DNA of 43,923 nucleotides, taken from the NCBI RefSeq assembly GCF_000243315.1, contig NZ_JH597755.1:50113-94035 (forward strand). The letters are read 5' to 3'. The translations under genes were made by a program, and so were the position numbers. Every line of letters begins with the position of its first letter. Positions within the stretch are counted from its first letter, which is position 1. Under the pieces are notes generated by a model. That model saw only the letters and a program-made list of their open reading frames with translations. It was not told the DNA's origin and did no database searches. Shown here in pieces: positions 24,387 to 33,563 of this stretch. The DNA comes from Metallosphaera yellowstonensis MK1. Its GTDB lineage: Archaea; Thermoproteota; Thermoprotei_A; Sulfolobales; Sulfolobaceae.

Positions 24387-25309
24387 TCTTTCTTCACCTC
24401 AATCCATTTTTCGTATAGCTTGTATATCGCATTGGCGTCCAGTTCTCCCAATCCTTCTCTTTCAGCAATAGTGTATACATGTAATATGACAGAAGCTATG
24501 GGCGTAGGAACCCTCTGTTCCTCCGCATACTCTACAGCTAGATGGATATCTTTCCTAGTGAAACTCAGGGAGAACCTAGGGGAGAAATCTCCGTTCAAAA
24601 CCCAAGGGAGTCTCAATTCAGCCTGATATGACCATCCTCCCGTGTCCTTGAGGGCCTTGTAGAACACGTTTGGGTCTATTCCATTGGCCTTAGCCACACT
24701 GAAGGCCTCTAACAGTAGAGCCAGGTTTCCCAGTCCTATAACGTTGCTCAGTAACTTGAACAGGACAGCATTCCTTATCTCTCCCATGTAGTGTATGCTT
24801 TTCCCTAAATTCTCCAAGAACTGTTTGAGTTCCTCGAAAATCTCTTTCTTTCCTCCAACGAAGAGCGGTGATTCACCGACCTCAGCTTGGGCTGGCCCCT
24901 TTCCTAAGGTAACCACAAGCATTTTGCATCCCCTTCTTTCACATTCCTTCTCAATATCCTCCTCTGTTCTCACGTCTATTGTGCTTGTATCAATTACGTA
25001 GGAACCTCTTCTGATACCTTCCATTATTCCCATATCTCCTAGGTAGACCGATCTTACCGTCTTGCCATCAGGTAAGCTAGTGATCACTACTTCGGTGCTC
25101 TCAGCGACCTCCTTCGGGTTGTTTGAGGGGATGGCTCCTTTCTCTTGCACCCTCTTAACGGCCTCGTTTCTGACATCATAGACATGAATCGTGAACCCCC
25201 TTTTGAGGAGATTCGTGGCGATCCCTCCACCCATCTTTCCAAGTCCTATTACTCCCACTACGGGTTTCCGTCCTTCCCTCAAAACGTGATCCTGAGTTAG
25301 AGAGGACAT
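24383..25309 (-). CDS. 3-hydroxyisobutyrate dehydrogenase family (HIBADH/tartronate semialdehyde reductase-like)
   Basis: A 308-residue beta-hydroxyacid dehydrogenase. VVGVIGLGKMGGGIATNLLK (residues 18-37) is the NAD(P) Rossmann motif; FTIHVYDVRNEAVKRVQEKG gives the acidic end of strand 2, favouring NAD; VVTLGKGPAQAEVGESPLF is the substrate-binding Gly motif and FKLLSNVIGLGNLALLLEAF carries the catalytic Lys with conserved Asn. Family members reduce tartronate or succinate semialdehyde or oxidise 3-hydroxyisobutyrate. ATG start with TATTTAA-like promoter ~12-20 nt upstream, GTATAC ~60 nt upstream. Translationally coupled to the following MFS gene. Confidence 0.85.
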   Translation of the reverse strand: MSSLTQDHVLREGRKPVVGVIGLGKMGGGIATNLLKRGFTIHVYDVRNEAVKRVQEKGAIPSNNPKEVAESTEVVITSLPDGKTVRSVYLGDMGIMEGIRRGSYVIDTSTIDVRTEEDIEKECERRGCKMLVVTLGKGPAQAEVGESPLFVGGKKEIFEELKQFLENLGKSIHYMGEIRNAVLFKLLSNVIGLGNLALLLEAFSVAKANGIDPNVFYKALKDTGGWSYQAELRLPWVLNGDFSPRFSLSFTRKDIHLAVEYAEEQRVPTPIASVILHVYTIAEREGLGELDANAIYKLYEKWIEVKKD

Positions 25310-25576
25310 ATTCTGTCATTTTAAATACTAGATAAAGTTCTTATTTAATTTTGCGGTAGTTCTGAGGTATACGATATTAAATTGTAGTAAATATACATCA
25401 TAAAATTATTGATTAGTACACAGTATCATTAATTATAGTGAAAATAGTCTGCCGGCTCCGCTTAGTTAAACTATTAATCGATGAAGGTCGCGCGGGAAGT
25501 CCTATTTCCTCCAAAACGCTTAAGCTACAGAGAGCGCAAATCCGTTCCGTTTATATTCTAAATATAAAATGAGAAT
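25310..25576. promoter_or_regulatory. Divergent regulatory region between HIBADH and aldehyde dehydrogenase genes
   Basis: No gene. GTATAC at 25367-25372 (GAGGTATACGATATTAAAT, the same extended sequence as at 19541 and 29354 in part) lies 58 bp upstream of HIBADH. A GC-rich patch near 25450-25510 separates it from the aldehyde dehydrogenase promoter. Confidence 0.5.
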
Positions 25577-25608
25577 AAGTTTATAAGTATAGATACAAGA
25601 CTGTATAC
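25577..25608 (+). promoter_or_regulatory. Leaderless promoter of aldehyde dehydrogenase with operator touching ATG
   Basis: AAGTTTATAAGTAT is centred ~26 nt before the ATG at 25609. CTGTATAC ends at 25608, directly abutting the ATG, so a bound repressor would cover the transcription start. Confidence 0.6.
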
Positions 25609-27045
25609 ATGCAAGCTATAATAGGGGAGAGGGAGGTATCCTCTCAGAAGCTCATTGAGGTAAGGAACCCCGCGAGTGGGGAAGTAGTGGATACTGTTCC
25701 CTCACTAGATCGGGATCAGGTCAGAGAAGCCATCGATGTGGCCTATAACTCACAGGAGAAACTACTTGCCATGGCGGTAGCCAAGAGGAGTAAGGCCTTG
25801 CTTCAGATAGCTTCGCTCATAAGGGAGAGCCTCAACGATCTCGCTGTGCTCATGACGAGAGAGACCGGAAGGCCGATCAAGAGCTCTAGGGGAGAGATCG
25901 AAAGGACTGCCCAGATCTTTGAGCTGGCAGCCGCTGAGGTCAGGAGGGTGATGGAGGGAAAGTACGTACCCTTGGATGCCTATGAGTTCCCACCTGGGAA
26001 TGAGAGGAGGTTCGCCCTAGTGAGGAGGGAACCGCTGGGTGTGGTCGCGGCCATAACCCCTTTCAATTTCCCTGCTGCTAGTTTCGCACACAAGGTGGCC
26101 CCAGCACTAGCGGTGGGGAATACGGTGGTGTTCAAGCCGTCTTCTTTGACGCCTCTCACGCAGATGAGATTAGCAACTCTAGTCCTGAGGGTTTTTCCAA
26201 GGGGTGTCCTCAACGTGATAACCGGAGACTCGACCATGATAGGCGACGAGTTCGTGAACAACGAGAAGGTCAGCTTGATAACTTTCACAGGCTCTGCCTC
26301 TGTAGGTCTAGAGTTGGCCAGTAGAGCTGTTAAGCAGGGGAAGAGGGTGATTATGGAGTTGGGGGGAAGTGACGCCATGATAGTCCTCGAAGACGCTGAT
26401 CTGAAGAGAGCCGTTAAGTCGGCAGTCATTGGAAGGTTCGACTTTGCTGGTCAGTTCTGTAATGCCACCAAGAGGGTAATTGTTAGAAGGGAGGTTGAGG
26501 ATCAGTTCCTGAAGATGTTGAAGGAGGAACTCAAGAAGTTGAAGGCTGGAGATCCCTTGGACGAGTCCGTGGATGTCGCCCCACTAATTTCTGAGCAGGC
26601 TAGGGACAGGATGAGGGAATTTTTGGAAGATGCGGTAAAGGGAGGAGGTGAGATAGTGTTCCAGATTGACGTCCCTAAGCATGGAAACTATTTCCCACCA
26701 ACCGTGTTCAAGGCCCCGCCTAAACTGAAGCTCAGGGCATTGTGGGAGGAAACGTTCGGTCCCATCCTACCCGTAATACCTGTGGACAGCGACGATGAGG
26801 CTATCAAGGTGGCTAACTCCACTGAGTACGGGTTAGACGCATCGGTCTTCACTTCCAACTTCTCGAGAGCCTATGAGATCGCCACAAAGTTGAAAGTAGG
26901 CACAGTAGTCATAAACGATACTACTAGGTTGAGGTGGGACAACTTACCCTTCGGTGGAGTGAAGAAGAGTGGTATAGGAAGGGAGAGCATAGTGGACACC
27001 ATGACAGAGATGACTGAGACTAAGTTGTTAGTGTACTCCATTTAA
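25609..27045 (+). CDS. NAD(P)-dependent aldehyde dehydrogenase, semialdehyde dehydrogenase type
   Basis: A 478-residue ALDH-superfamily enzyme. EPLGVVAAITPFNFPAASFA, PALAVGNTVVFKPSSLTPLT and LITFTGSASVGLELASRAVK bind the cofactor; Glu250 in VIMELGGSDAMIVLEDADL is the general base and Cys284 in FAGQFCNATKRVIV the nucleophile; WEETFGPILPVIPV and NLPFGGVKKSGIGRES complete the family pattern. KPSS with Ser favours NADP tolerance. Candidates are 2-oxoglutarate semialdehyde, succinate semialdehyde or glyceraldehyde dehydrogenase, all used in archaeal sugar-acid breakdown. Leaderless ATG immediately after a GTATAC operator; divergent from the HIBADH operon. Confidence 0.87.
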   Translation: MQAIIGEREVSSQKLIEVRNPASGEVVDTVPSLDRDQVREAIDVAYNSQEKLLAMAVAKRSKALLQIASLIRESLNDLAVLMTRETGRPIKSSRGEIERTAQIFELAAAEVRRVMEGKYVPLDAYEFPPGNERRFALVRREPLGVVAAITPFNFPAASFAHKVAPALAVGNTVVFKPSSLTPLTQMRLATLVLRVFPRGVLNVITGDSTMIGDEFVNNEKVSLITFTGSASVGLELASRAVKQGKRVIMELGGSDAMIVLEDADLKRAVKSAVIGRFDFAGQFCNATKRVIVRREVEDQFLKMLKEELKKLKAGDPLDESVDVAPLISEQARDRMREFLEDAVKGGGEIVFQIDVPKHGNYFPPTVFKAPPKLKLRALWEETFGPILPVIPVDSDDEAIKVANSTEYGLDASVFTSNFSRAYEIATKLKVGTVVINDTTRLRWDNLPFGGVKKSGIGRESIVDTMTEMTETKLLVYSI

Positions 27046-27934
27046 CGAGATGGGCTGATTTTGCGTTGAAAATATTTTTATGTTTGTTCATTATAATTTT
27101 TATATAAAACATGAGCTCTCACACCGTGTAAGCTCTGCTCAAAGGTAAGTGATCCAAAGATGTGAACTTCGTGCTGTTGAGCTCCAAGGATTCCCAGGAT
27201 CCGCGTACCGCAATTTGTAGGTGGTTGAGGGCTTAAGTCCTCACACTCGATTACGATTGAACACAAAGTGAGTAGAATGAAAGTGTAGGGAGAGACTTAA
27301 CTCTTTCACGTGACTACTCGTTATTTTCAATTTTATAAATATCGTTTTGACGTCGGTCATGTTCATGTAGTATTACCCAAGAATTCTCTCTTAATGATCT
27401 CCCAACTGATGACGGGCACTGCTCACGAGGATGGGAGAAGTTGGATGGGTATTGAAGTTTCCCTCGACTAGCCCCAAGGACTTAAGGGTGACCGTGTATG
27501 ATCCCTTAGGAGGGGTGCCAGTGGCGGAATTAGAAGTGGTTAAAGAAGGTAAGTTACGCCACGGGTAAACACGGTTTCCTGGAATCCATAATAAAGATTG
27601 ATAATTTCTAACTACTGATTTTTAACAAGATATTATGTGAGTCGACTAATATTGGTGTATTGAAGATATAGAGAATGAAAGACCCTTTTTATCGTCTTTG
27701 GTTCAGTGAAGGCCACGTCTAACCTAGGCATAGGGAGTGGACAAAGGATATTAGGACGAGGATTGATGTGAAATAATGACCCATGTGAAAGCGCGGCTCC
27801 ATTATCAGGACCTGACTCAGAAGAATTTTCAGATAAAATAAGTTAAGGTTGTGTCGAATGTTTCAAAATTTCCTCTCTCTGATCGTGATACAAATTTCAA
27901 ACATAAGAGAATTAAAAAAAGTAGAGTACTAAAA
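27046..27934. other. Long gap with IS debris, otherwise no gene
   Basis: Contains the TnpB-element tail at 27163-27290. At 27469-27567 one frame reads SPKDLRVTVYDPLGGVPVAE then ELEVVKEGKLRHG before a TAA, possibly the last codons of a lost secreted or beta-rich protein. The rest (27570-27930) is AT-rich with stops in all frames. Confidence 0.45.
27163..27290 (+). mobile_element. Right-end remnant of a TnpB element
   Basis: GTAGGTGGTTGAGGGCTTAAG, CACACTCGATTACGATTGAA and ATGAAAGTGTAGGGA match, in order and spacing, the tail of the element at 7400-7498. The left arm of the hairpin (CCACCTAC there) is eroded here. No readable TnpB frame remains. Confidence 0.7.
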
Positions 27935-29287
27935 TTATTTCCACAATTGCTCCAGAGATTTACCTTTCGTCTCTGGGAGCATCACTATAGTTGCAATGAG
28001 AGCCACTACAGCGGCAGCCATCATCACATAAAGTGACTCGTGGAAGCTCATCAGTGGAAATACTACTGTTGAGAAAGTAGCAGCTATGATCCTTGAAACT
28101 CCCTGTTTCCAACCCTCCATAGTTCCTCTAATCCTGGTAGGGGCCAGCTCTGCAGAGAGGTCAAGGTGTAGTCCTCCTTGGAAGTTCAGGAAGAGGGCAA
28201 GGAGCGAGTATATCACAAGGAGAGTGAGCTTGCCTATTGTGCTAGGTACAAATATCAAAGCCAGAAACGCCAAGATACTACCTATCCATCCCACGTTGGC
28301 CAGAGGCTTCCTTCCGAACCTATCTATGGTGAATGCTATGATCAATATTGCTATTATATTCTCTATCCAGAACAAAGCGGAGGCGGTCTCCACAGGTAAA
28401 CTGAGGGATGTGGCAAAGAGCGAGCTCAAGACTCCCGCTGCGACGAAAGCTATCTGATAACCTGTATAGTATATAGCTATAAACGCGGCGTTCTTGGAAA
28501 ACTTAGTCAACAATTCCTTATAATAGGTGTTCCTGTTCGTCTCTGGTTTCGTCGTCTTTATTAAGGTCTTTTCCTCGTCTGTCAGCGGTCTCTCGATTAT
28601 GTTTTCAACTACTGTTATGGCCTCATCGGTTCTGTTCCTCTCAAGAAGCCACCTGGGAGACTCTGGACTACCCAACCTCGCCACTGCTATGATTACTGCT
28701 GGAATTATTGCCGAGGCTACCATGTAACGCCACGCATTGAGACCCCCGACACCAAGTAACCAATAACCGATCAGTATTGCCGCGAGCGCCCCCAGAGGAT
28801 AGAAGAGGATATCGTAGGCCATGAACTTCCCCCTGGACTTCACGGGAACGAACTCCGCCAGGTATGAGCTGGCAATGGGATAGTCTAGGCCCACCCCTAT
28901 TCCCACCAGAAGTCTCAACAGGAAGAGCATGTATCCGTTAATTGATATGGCTGACAGCCCAGCTATAATGACGAAGAAGACCAGATCTATGACAAACATG
29001 GTTTTCCTTCCTATCTTGTCAACGAGGTATCCTGATATTAGTGCGCCGATTCCGGTTCCTATCACCACAGCTACACCTATGGCGGTGACTAGTAGGGCGG
29101 TCAAGTGGAACACCGCCTTCAACTGGTTAAGTCCAGGAGTTAGGACAACCGTGTTATAGGCGTCTACAAAAACCCCTCCTCCCACCAACAGCAACATCTT
29201 ATAGTGGAACCATTTCTCTTTGGAGAGATCTAAATTACTGAATAGTCTCTCCTTAACCTTATCCCAAGTAAGGGACTTATCTGCCAT
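27935..29287 (-). CDS. MFS transporter, sugar-porter type
   Basis: 450 residues, 12 membrane segments, the most canonical sugar porter of the window: ISGYLVDKIGRKTMFVIDL (loop 2-3), GVGLDYPIASSYLAEFVPVK, GSPESPRWLLERNRTDEAIT (PESPRWL motif), FTIDRFGRKPLANVGWIG (loop 8-9) and a C-terminal LPETKGKSLEQLW. ATG at 29287, with CATTATAAC ~26 nt upstream and GTATAC (29354-29359) about 67 bp upstream. Its repeated operator and neighbours argue for uptake of the sugar acid or related compound broken down by the island. Confidence 0.87.
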   Translation of the reverse strand: MADKSLTWDKVKERLFSNLDLSKEKWFHYKMLLLVGGGVFVDAYNTVVLTPGLNQLKAVFHLTALLVTAIGVAVVIGTGIGALISGYLVDKIGRKTMFVIDLVFFVIIAGLSAISINGYMLFLLRLLVGIGVGLDYPIASSYLAEFVPVKSRGKFMAYDILFYPLGALAAILIGYWLLGVGGLNAWRYMVASAIIPAVIIAVARLGSPESPRWLLERNRTDEAITVVENIIERPLTDEEKTLIKTTKPETNRNTYYKELLTKFSKNAAFIAIYYTGYQIAFVAAGVLSSLFATSLSLPVETASALFWIENIIAILIIAFTIDRFGRKPLANVGWIGSILAFLALIFVPSTIGKLTLLVIYSLLALFLNFQGGLHLDLSAELAPTRIRGTMEGWKQGVSRIIAATFSTVVFPLMSFHESLYVMMAAAVVALIATIVMLPETKGKSLEQLWK

Positions 29288-29833
29288 TTGAATCTCATTC
29301 TACTTTGTTATAATGTGGTATATAATTTTTTGTTATATAGTACAGTTAATGAGGTATACGAAATTGAGTGAAAATTTAAATACATCATCATAAAAGTGGG
29401 AAGGTATCAGATTGATCTCTAGAGTTAAATAACAGTATTTAAGGGTCATGTTGTTTTCCCTGGAAGATAGTTGGCAATCAAAATGGAGAAGATCTTTGGG
29501 GTTTTGTTAAACCAGAGAACTTTGTACAATTGTAAGCAGCTGTTCTCTAAGATACCTCAGTTAGACGGGATTTATGGAGTACACTTTAGCCCATCATCAG
29601 CTCGTGTAGATTAACGGACGATAACTTACCCTCAGGACTAGAGAAATCTGTGACTCTCCACCATCTATAGGAAAAGGTTATGGGGAATAGAGTATACAAG
29701 ACCCTTATCAAGAATGGGAAGTCACGTGAGGGTTTGGATAAGTTCATGTTGAGGTGGGAAAGGTCGTGGATGGGTGGGCTATGTAGAAAGGTAATTTTAA
29801 TTTAAGGTAAAATCTAGAGTCACGCTCAGTAGA
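29288..29833. promoter_or_regulatory. Regulatory gap between MFS and Ldh2 genes
   Basis: No gene. Two GTATAC motifs: 29354-29359 (GAGGTATACGAAATTGAG) serving the MFS gene, and 29692-29697 (GAGTATACAAG) about 185 bp before the Ldh2 gene. The stretch between them shows no coding frame or known repeat. Confidence 0.45.
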
Positions 29834-29848
29834 GATAAAATATATACC
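29834..29848 (+). promoter_or_regulatory. TATA box of the Ldh2-family gene
   Basis: GATAAAATATATACC is centred ~36 nt before the ATG at 29879, giving a leader of roughly 10 nt. Confidence 0.5.
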
Positions 29849-29878
29849 TCTCTGGGGAATGCAACGTCTAGGTAGCAC

Positions 29879-30853
29879 ATGAAGGTAAGTGCAGAAGAGT
29901 TGAGAGGCCTCATCGTGGACATATTGCTTCAAAGGGGATTAGAGGAACCTCAGATTGTCGCTGAACATTTTGTGGAGGCTGAACTGAGGGGCCATTCGTC
30001 GCATGGAGTTCAAAGGGTCGTTCCGTTGGTGAAGGGATTAGAGCTGGGAACCATCAGGAGGAAACTAGAATTCAAGGTAGTCAAGGAGACACCCTCCTCA
30101 TTGCTCATTGATGCAATGCACAGCGTGGGCATAACCCTTTGGGCGTCTTTAATTCAGAGGAGTTTTCAGGAGCCGATTTCAATAATAGCAGTTAGAAATG
30201 CCTCTCACATAGGGTTTCTGGGATACTACACAGAGCGGTTGGCAAGAAAGGGATATGTGACTCTAATGATAGGAAACGCTGAACCCTCAGTGGTCTTCCC
30301 TGGAAAAAGGTTAAGGGTACTCTCTACCACACCCATCTCCATATCTATTCCCCATGAACCACCTTTCGTATTGGACATGGCCTTATCAGCTACCTCAAGG
30401 GGAAAGATAATAGAATCCCTCAGGAGAGGCGAGCCTATACAGCCTGGCCTAGCTGTGGACGAGGAAGGGAATCCGACGACCGATCCAGGAAAAGCCCTTA
30501 GAGGTGGACTCCTACCAATGGGAGGCACTAAGGGGTTTTTCCTAATGCTAGGCATAGAGCTCCTAGTCTCATTCATAACGGGCTCTGCAGTCGGTCCTGA
30601 GGTAAAGGGAGTACTTAACACAGAAAATCCTCCCAATAAAGGGGAAGTATTAATCGTCATAAACCCTCAGTTCCTTGAGAGCAATATTGGGGCCCTGAGT
30701 TCAATGAGGGGGATCTTGGACGCACCACTGCCAGGGGAGCATTCACTATTAACCAGAGAGAAGAGACTCCGTGAAGGGATAGATATAGACGAGACTCTGT
30801 GGAAGACCCTCATGGACTTGAGGAACAAAAACCCCTATTTCTCAGGAGGGTGA
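29879..30853 (+). CDS. Malate/L-lactate dehydrogenase (Ldh2 family)
   Basis: A 324-residue NAD(P)-dependent oxidoreductase of the family including archaeal malate dehydrogenase, ureidoglycolate dehydrogenase, 2,3-diketogulonate reductase and (R)-sulfolactate dehydrogenase ComC. AELRGHSSHGVQRVVPLVKG contains the conserved active-site His; AVRNASHIGFLGYYTERLAR the second catalytic His; FVLDMALSATSRGKIIESLR and GLLPMGGTKGFFLMLGIELL the cofactor and C-terminal motifs. Length is normal. In this cluster it could turn malate into oxaloacetate after Sdh and Fum, or oxidise a substrate-derived hydroxyacid. First gene of a co-oriented run, but a promoter separates it from the next. Confidence 0.87.
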   Translation: MKVSAEELRGLIVDILLQRGLEEPQIVAEHFVEAELRGHSSHGVQRVVPLVKGLELGTIRRKLEFKVVKETPSSLLIDAMHSVGITLWASLIQRSFQEPISIIAVRNASHIGFLGYYTERLARKGYVTLMIGNAEPSVVFPGKRLRVLSTTPISISIPHEPPFVLDMALSATSRGKIIESLRRGEPIQPGLAVDEEGNPTTDPGKALRGGLLPMGGTKGFFLMLGIELLVSFITGSAVGPEVKGVLNTENPPNKGEVLIVINPQFLESNIGALSSMRGILDAPLPGEHSLLTREKRLREGIDIDETLWKTLMDLRNKNPYFSGG

Positions 30854-30862
30854 TCATTTGAA

Positions 30863-30902
30863 CTGTATACATTATGGTATATACACAAAGTATATTAATA
30901 GC
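30863..30902 (+). promoter_or_regulatory. Promoter/operator of the UxaA-dehydratase operon
   Basis: CTGTATACAT (GTATAC 30865-30870) is followed by GGTATATACAC and then the TATA-like AAGTATATTAATAG centred ~26 nt before the ATG at 30920. Confidence 0.55.
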
Positions 30903-30919
30903 ATAGACAATTCTAACTT

Positions 30920-31210
30920 ATGCCGAGAGGTCTTATTCACTCAGAGTCAGATGACGTCTGTGTGGTAACTACAGACGTCCAAAAAGGGGAGGAAGTGTTA
31001 TGTGCCTATCTAGAGAAACCTGCTTCCCACGTAATGCTGAAGAGCCTAGACGATATTCCCCTAGGGCATAAAATAGCCTTGAGGGACATAAAGGCTGGGG
31101 AGAAGGTACTGAAGTACGGTAGGGTCATAGGAATTGCTACCAAAGACGTGATGAAAGGCCAGCACGTACATGTCCACAACCTAAGGTCATTGAGGTGGGG
31201 AAGGAGATGA
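30920..31210 (+). CDS. UxaA-family dehydratase, small SAF-domain subunit
   Basis: A 96-residue SAF-domain protein equal to the N-terminal domain of altronate dehydratase (UxaA) or the small subunit SuyA of sulfolactate sulfo-lyase. HVMLKSLDDIPLGHKIALRD, IKAGEKVLKYGRVIGIATKD and VMKGQHVHVHNLRSL are typical (I-P-x-G-H-K-I-A, G-x-x-V-H-x-H-N). The ATG is leaderless behind a TATA box. Its TGA overlaps the ATG of the large subunit (ATGA), confirming a two-subunit enzyme. Substrate: a sugar acid such as altronate/galactarate, or a sulfonated lactate; undecided. Confidence 0.86.
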   Translation: MPRGLIHSESDDVCVVTTDVQKGEEVLCAYLEKPASHVMLKSLDDIPLGHKIALRDIKAGEKVLKYGRVIGIATKDVMKGQHVHVHNLRSLRWGRR

Positions 31211-32367
31211 TGACAATAAAGGGTTACGTAAGAGAGAATGGGTCTGTGGGGGTAAGGAACCACGTTCTGGTCTTGCCCATAGACGATCTATCAAACTCAG
31301 CAGCTGTGGGAGTTGCAAAGCTGGTTAGGGGAACAACCGCGATACCCCACCCATACGGTAGACTACAATTCGGAAGGGATTTGGACCTTCTGTTTCACAT
31401 TCTCTCGGGTACGGGAGCAAACCCGAACGTAGCCGGGGTAGTAGTAATAGGCATAGAGGACAATTGGGCCAATAAGGTTGCCGACGGCATAGCTAGGACA
31501 GGAAAGCCTGTAGAGGTCTTCCCCATAGAGGGTTATGGAGACCTCAAGACAATAGAGAGGGCGTCCAGGAAGGCCAAGGAGATGGTTCAAGAGGCAAGTG
31601 AGAAGCAGAGAACCGAAGTTGATATATCTTCCATAGTCATGAGCGTGAAGTGTGGGGAATCTGATACCACGTCTGGTCTGGCCTCAAACCCCTCTGTTGG
31701 TGTAGTGGTGGATAAGATGGTGGACTTGGGAGCTGTGGCGATGTTCGGTGAGACCTCAGAGCTAACAGGGGCGGAGGACATAGTTGCGGAGAAGATGGTC
31801 ACCCCGGAGCTTAGGGAGAAGTTCCTAAAGATATACAAGGAGTACGTTGACGTTATAGAGCGTGAAGGGGTGGACCTACTTGGGTCTCAGCCCACTCAGG
31901 GTAACATCAAGGGAGGTCTCTCAACCATTGAGGAGAAGGCTCTTGGAAACATCCAGAAGCTTGGACACAGGAAGGTTAACTGCGTCTTAGATTACCTAGA
32001 TCCCCTCAGGAGGGAGAAGGGAGGTACCCTATGTTTCGTAAATACCTCCTCCGCTGCTGCAGAGGCAGTAACCCTGTTCGCCGCAAAGGGTTCAGTGGTA
32101 CACCTGTTCACTACTGGGCAAGGAAACATAGTGGGCCATCCCATCATCCCGGTCATTAAGATAACTGGGAATCCTAAGACCGCAAAGTTCATGAGTGAGC
32201 ACATTGACGTAGACGTCTCAGATCTCTTGGACTTGAAGATCTCCTTGGAGGAAGCTGGGGAAAGGGTATTCAATTACATGTTGAGGGTACTGAATGGCAG
32301 GCTCACGGCGGCTGAGGTACTCCAACACGACGAGTTCTCGCCCATAAAGCTGTACATAAGTGCCTGA
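31207..32367 (+). CDS. UxaA-family dehydratase, large catalytic subunit
   Basis: About 386 residues from the ATG at 31207. TIKGYVRENGSVGVRNHVLV is the start of the GD_AH domain; SVKCGESDTTSGLASNPSVG and FGETSELTGAEDIVAEKM carry the conserved Cys and Glu thought to bind Fe; TQGNIKGGLSTIEEKALGNI and TTGQGNIVGHPIIPVIKITG follow the UxaA C-terminal pattern. Enzymes of this family remove water from altronate or galactarate, or sulfite from sulfolactate (SuyB). The split arrangement (small plus large gene) resembles SuyAB but is also common for archaeal sugar-acid dehydratases. Followed after 20 bp by the enolase-superfamily gene. Confidence 0.88.
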   Translation: MMTIKGYVRENGSVGVRNHVLVLPIDDLSNSAAVGVAKLVRGTTAIPHPYGRLQFGRDLDLLFHILSGTGANPNVAGVVVIGIEDNWANKVADGIARTGKPVEVFPIEGYGDLKTIERASRKAKEMVQEASEKQRTEVDISSIVMSVKCGESDTTSGLASNPSVGVVVDKMVDLGAVAMFGETSELTGAEDIVAEKMVTPELREKFLKIYKEYVDVIEREGVDLLGSQPTQGNIKGGLSTIEEKALGNIQKLGHRKVNCVLDYLDPLRREKGGTLCFVNTSSAAAEAVTLFAAKGSVVHLFTTGQGNIVGHPIIPVIKITGNPKTAKFMSEHIDVDVSDLLDLKISLEEAGERVFNYMLRVLNGRLTAAEVLQHDEFSPIKLYISA

Positions 32368-32387
32368 TATCTCAGGGTGAGGACTCT

Positions 32388-33533
32388 GTGAAGGTAGAGG
32401 TTTTCAAGCTTTCCATACCTTTTTTGATCTATCCGGAATCCGAGTGGACAGATTCCTGGGCAGTTCACCTCTATGTTAAGGTTTCCAAGGGTGACGTAGT
32501 TGGGTGGGGAGAGACCCTGGTGGCGGGAAGTGGGATAATAGGGGCGTACTCCTCTGTGATAGAGGAGCTGATCTCCCCCGTCATCTCCAAGTTTAACTTA
32601 GAGTCTCCCTGGGATGTTGAGAATATATTAGAGAAACTCATGTTCACTGCAGGAACTTGTGGGGTAGTGACCGGTGCCATAAGTTCTGTTGAGATGGCCC
32701 TCTGGGACTTGAGGGCAAAGGAACTTGGGACATCCGTGGCAAATCTTTTGGGAGGCAAGATCAGGGACCAAATCCCGGTCTACGCCAGTTTGCCAAGGTA
32801 CTCCAGAGTTCAGGACGTAATTGAGGCCACCAAGAAGGCGTTGGAGAAAGGATTCAGTGTGGTCAAACTTCATCAACCACCAGGTAACGTATTGGAGGCA
32901 GTGAAGGAGATAAGGGAGAGGATTGGAAACGAGGTTAAGCTAGCCTTGGACCTCAACGCTCCCTTCGACCTCAAGGAGGCCAGGGTCTTCGTTGAAAAGG
33001 TCAATAGGTACGAGATAGAGTGGGTGGAGGAGCCTATATGGCCTCCCAACGACTACTATTCCCTTGAGAAACTCTGTCGGATTTCCCCTGTGCCCGTAGC
33101 TGCTGGGGAAAACGAATACACACTCCACGGCTTCAGGAACCTTCTGGAAGCCGGAGTATCGTATCTCCAACCAGATGTGGCCAAGATAGGAGGAGTAAGC
33201 AAAATGATGAAGGTGATCGATCTAGCTTCATCGTATAACGTGAGGGTTGCACCTCACGATAGACCAGACTCCTCCCCCTTGGCCTCCGTACATACTCTCC
33301 ATATAGCTTCTGCCAGGCCTGAGGTACAGGTAGTTGAGTATACGCTGGGAGAATATCCAGCAGATCTCTTCCATGACGCACCCTTGGTCAGGGGTGGGAA
33401 GGCAACAGTTCCTGACGGGAAGGGAATAGGTATGACGATCAAGGAGGAAATGATTAAGAATTACCCTCTAACCCCATCACTCAGAATATTAAAATTTAGC
33501 GATTTGGAAGGAAAATTCAAAGAAAACGGATAA
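32388..33533 (+). CDS. Enolase-superfamily sugar-acid dehydratase (mandelate racemase subgroup)
   Basis: A 381-residue protein with the capping domain (1-125) and TIM barrel. FSVVKLHQPPG holds the K-x-H acid/base pair (K160, H162); metal ligands are D188 (LALDLNAPF), E214 (WVEEPIWPP) and E241 (PVAAGENEYT); H290 in VAPHDRPDSS is the opposing base. GWGETLVAGSG and SSVEMALWDLRAKELG are typical of the lid. K-x-H with a distal His points to dehydration of acid sugars (gluconate, arabinonate, glucarate types), not to muconate cycloisomerase. GTG start after GGACTCT, 20 bp behind the UxaA large subunit, same operon. Confidence 0.88.
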   Translation: MKVEVFKLSIPFLIYPESEWTDSWAVHLYVKVSKGDVVGWGETLVAGSGIIGAYSSVIEELISPVISKFNLESPWDVENILEKLMFTAGTCGVVTGAISSVEMALWDLRAKELGTSVANLLGGKIRDQIPVYASLPRYSRVQDVIEATKKALEKGFSVVKLHQPPGNVLEAVKEIRERIGNEVKLALDLNAPFDLKEARVFVEKVNRYEIEWVEEPIWPPNDYYSLEKLCRISPVPVAAGENEYTLHGFRNLLEAGVSYLQPDVAKIGGVSKMMKVIDLASSYNVRVAPHDRPDSSPLASVHTLHIASARPEVQVVEYTLGEYPADLFHDAPLVRGGKATVPDGKGIGMTIKEEMIKNYPLTPSLRILKFSDLEGKFKENG

Positions 33534-33563
33534 TTTAATAAAACTGAATCCCATATTGTATCC
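33533..33563 (+). promoter_or_regulatory. Promoter of gntR with degenerate operator touching ATG
   Basis: AATTTAATAAAAC is ~26 nt before the ATG at 33564, and ATTGTATCC (GTATCC, one change from GTATAC) ends at 33563, directly abutting the ATG, like the aldehyde dehydrogenase gene. This would allow autoregulation. Confidence 0.55.

Noticed and set aside
24473-24478. GTATAC inside the HIBADH gene
   Set aside because: It lies in coding sequence far from any start; treated as chance, as are 1055, 36049 and 43053.
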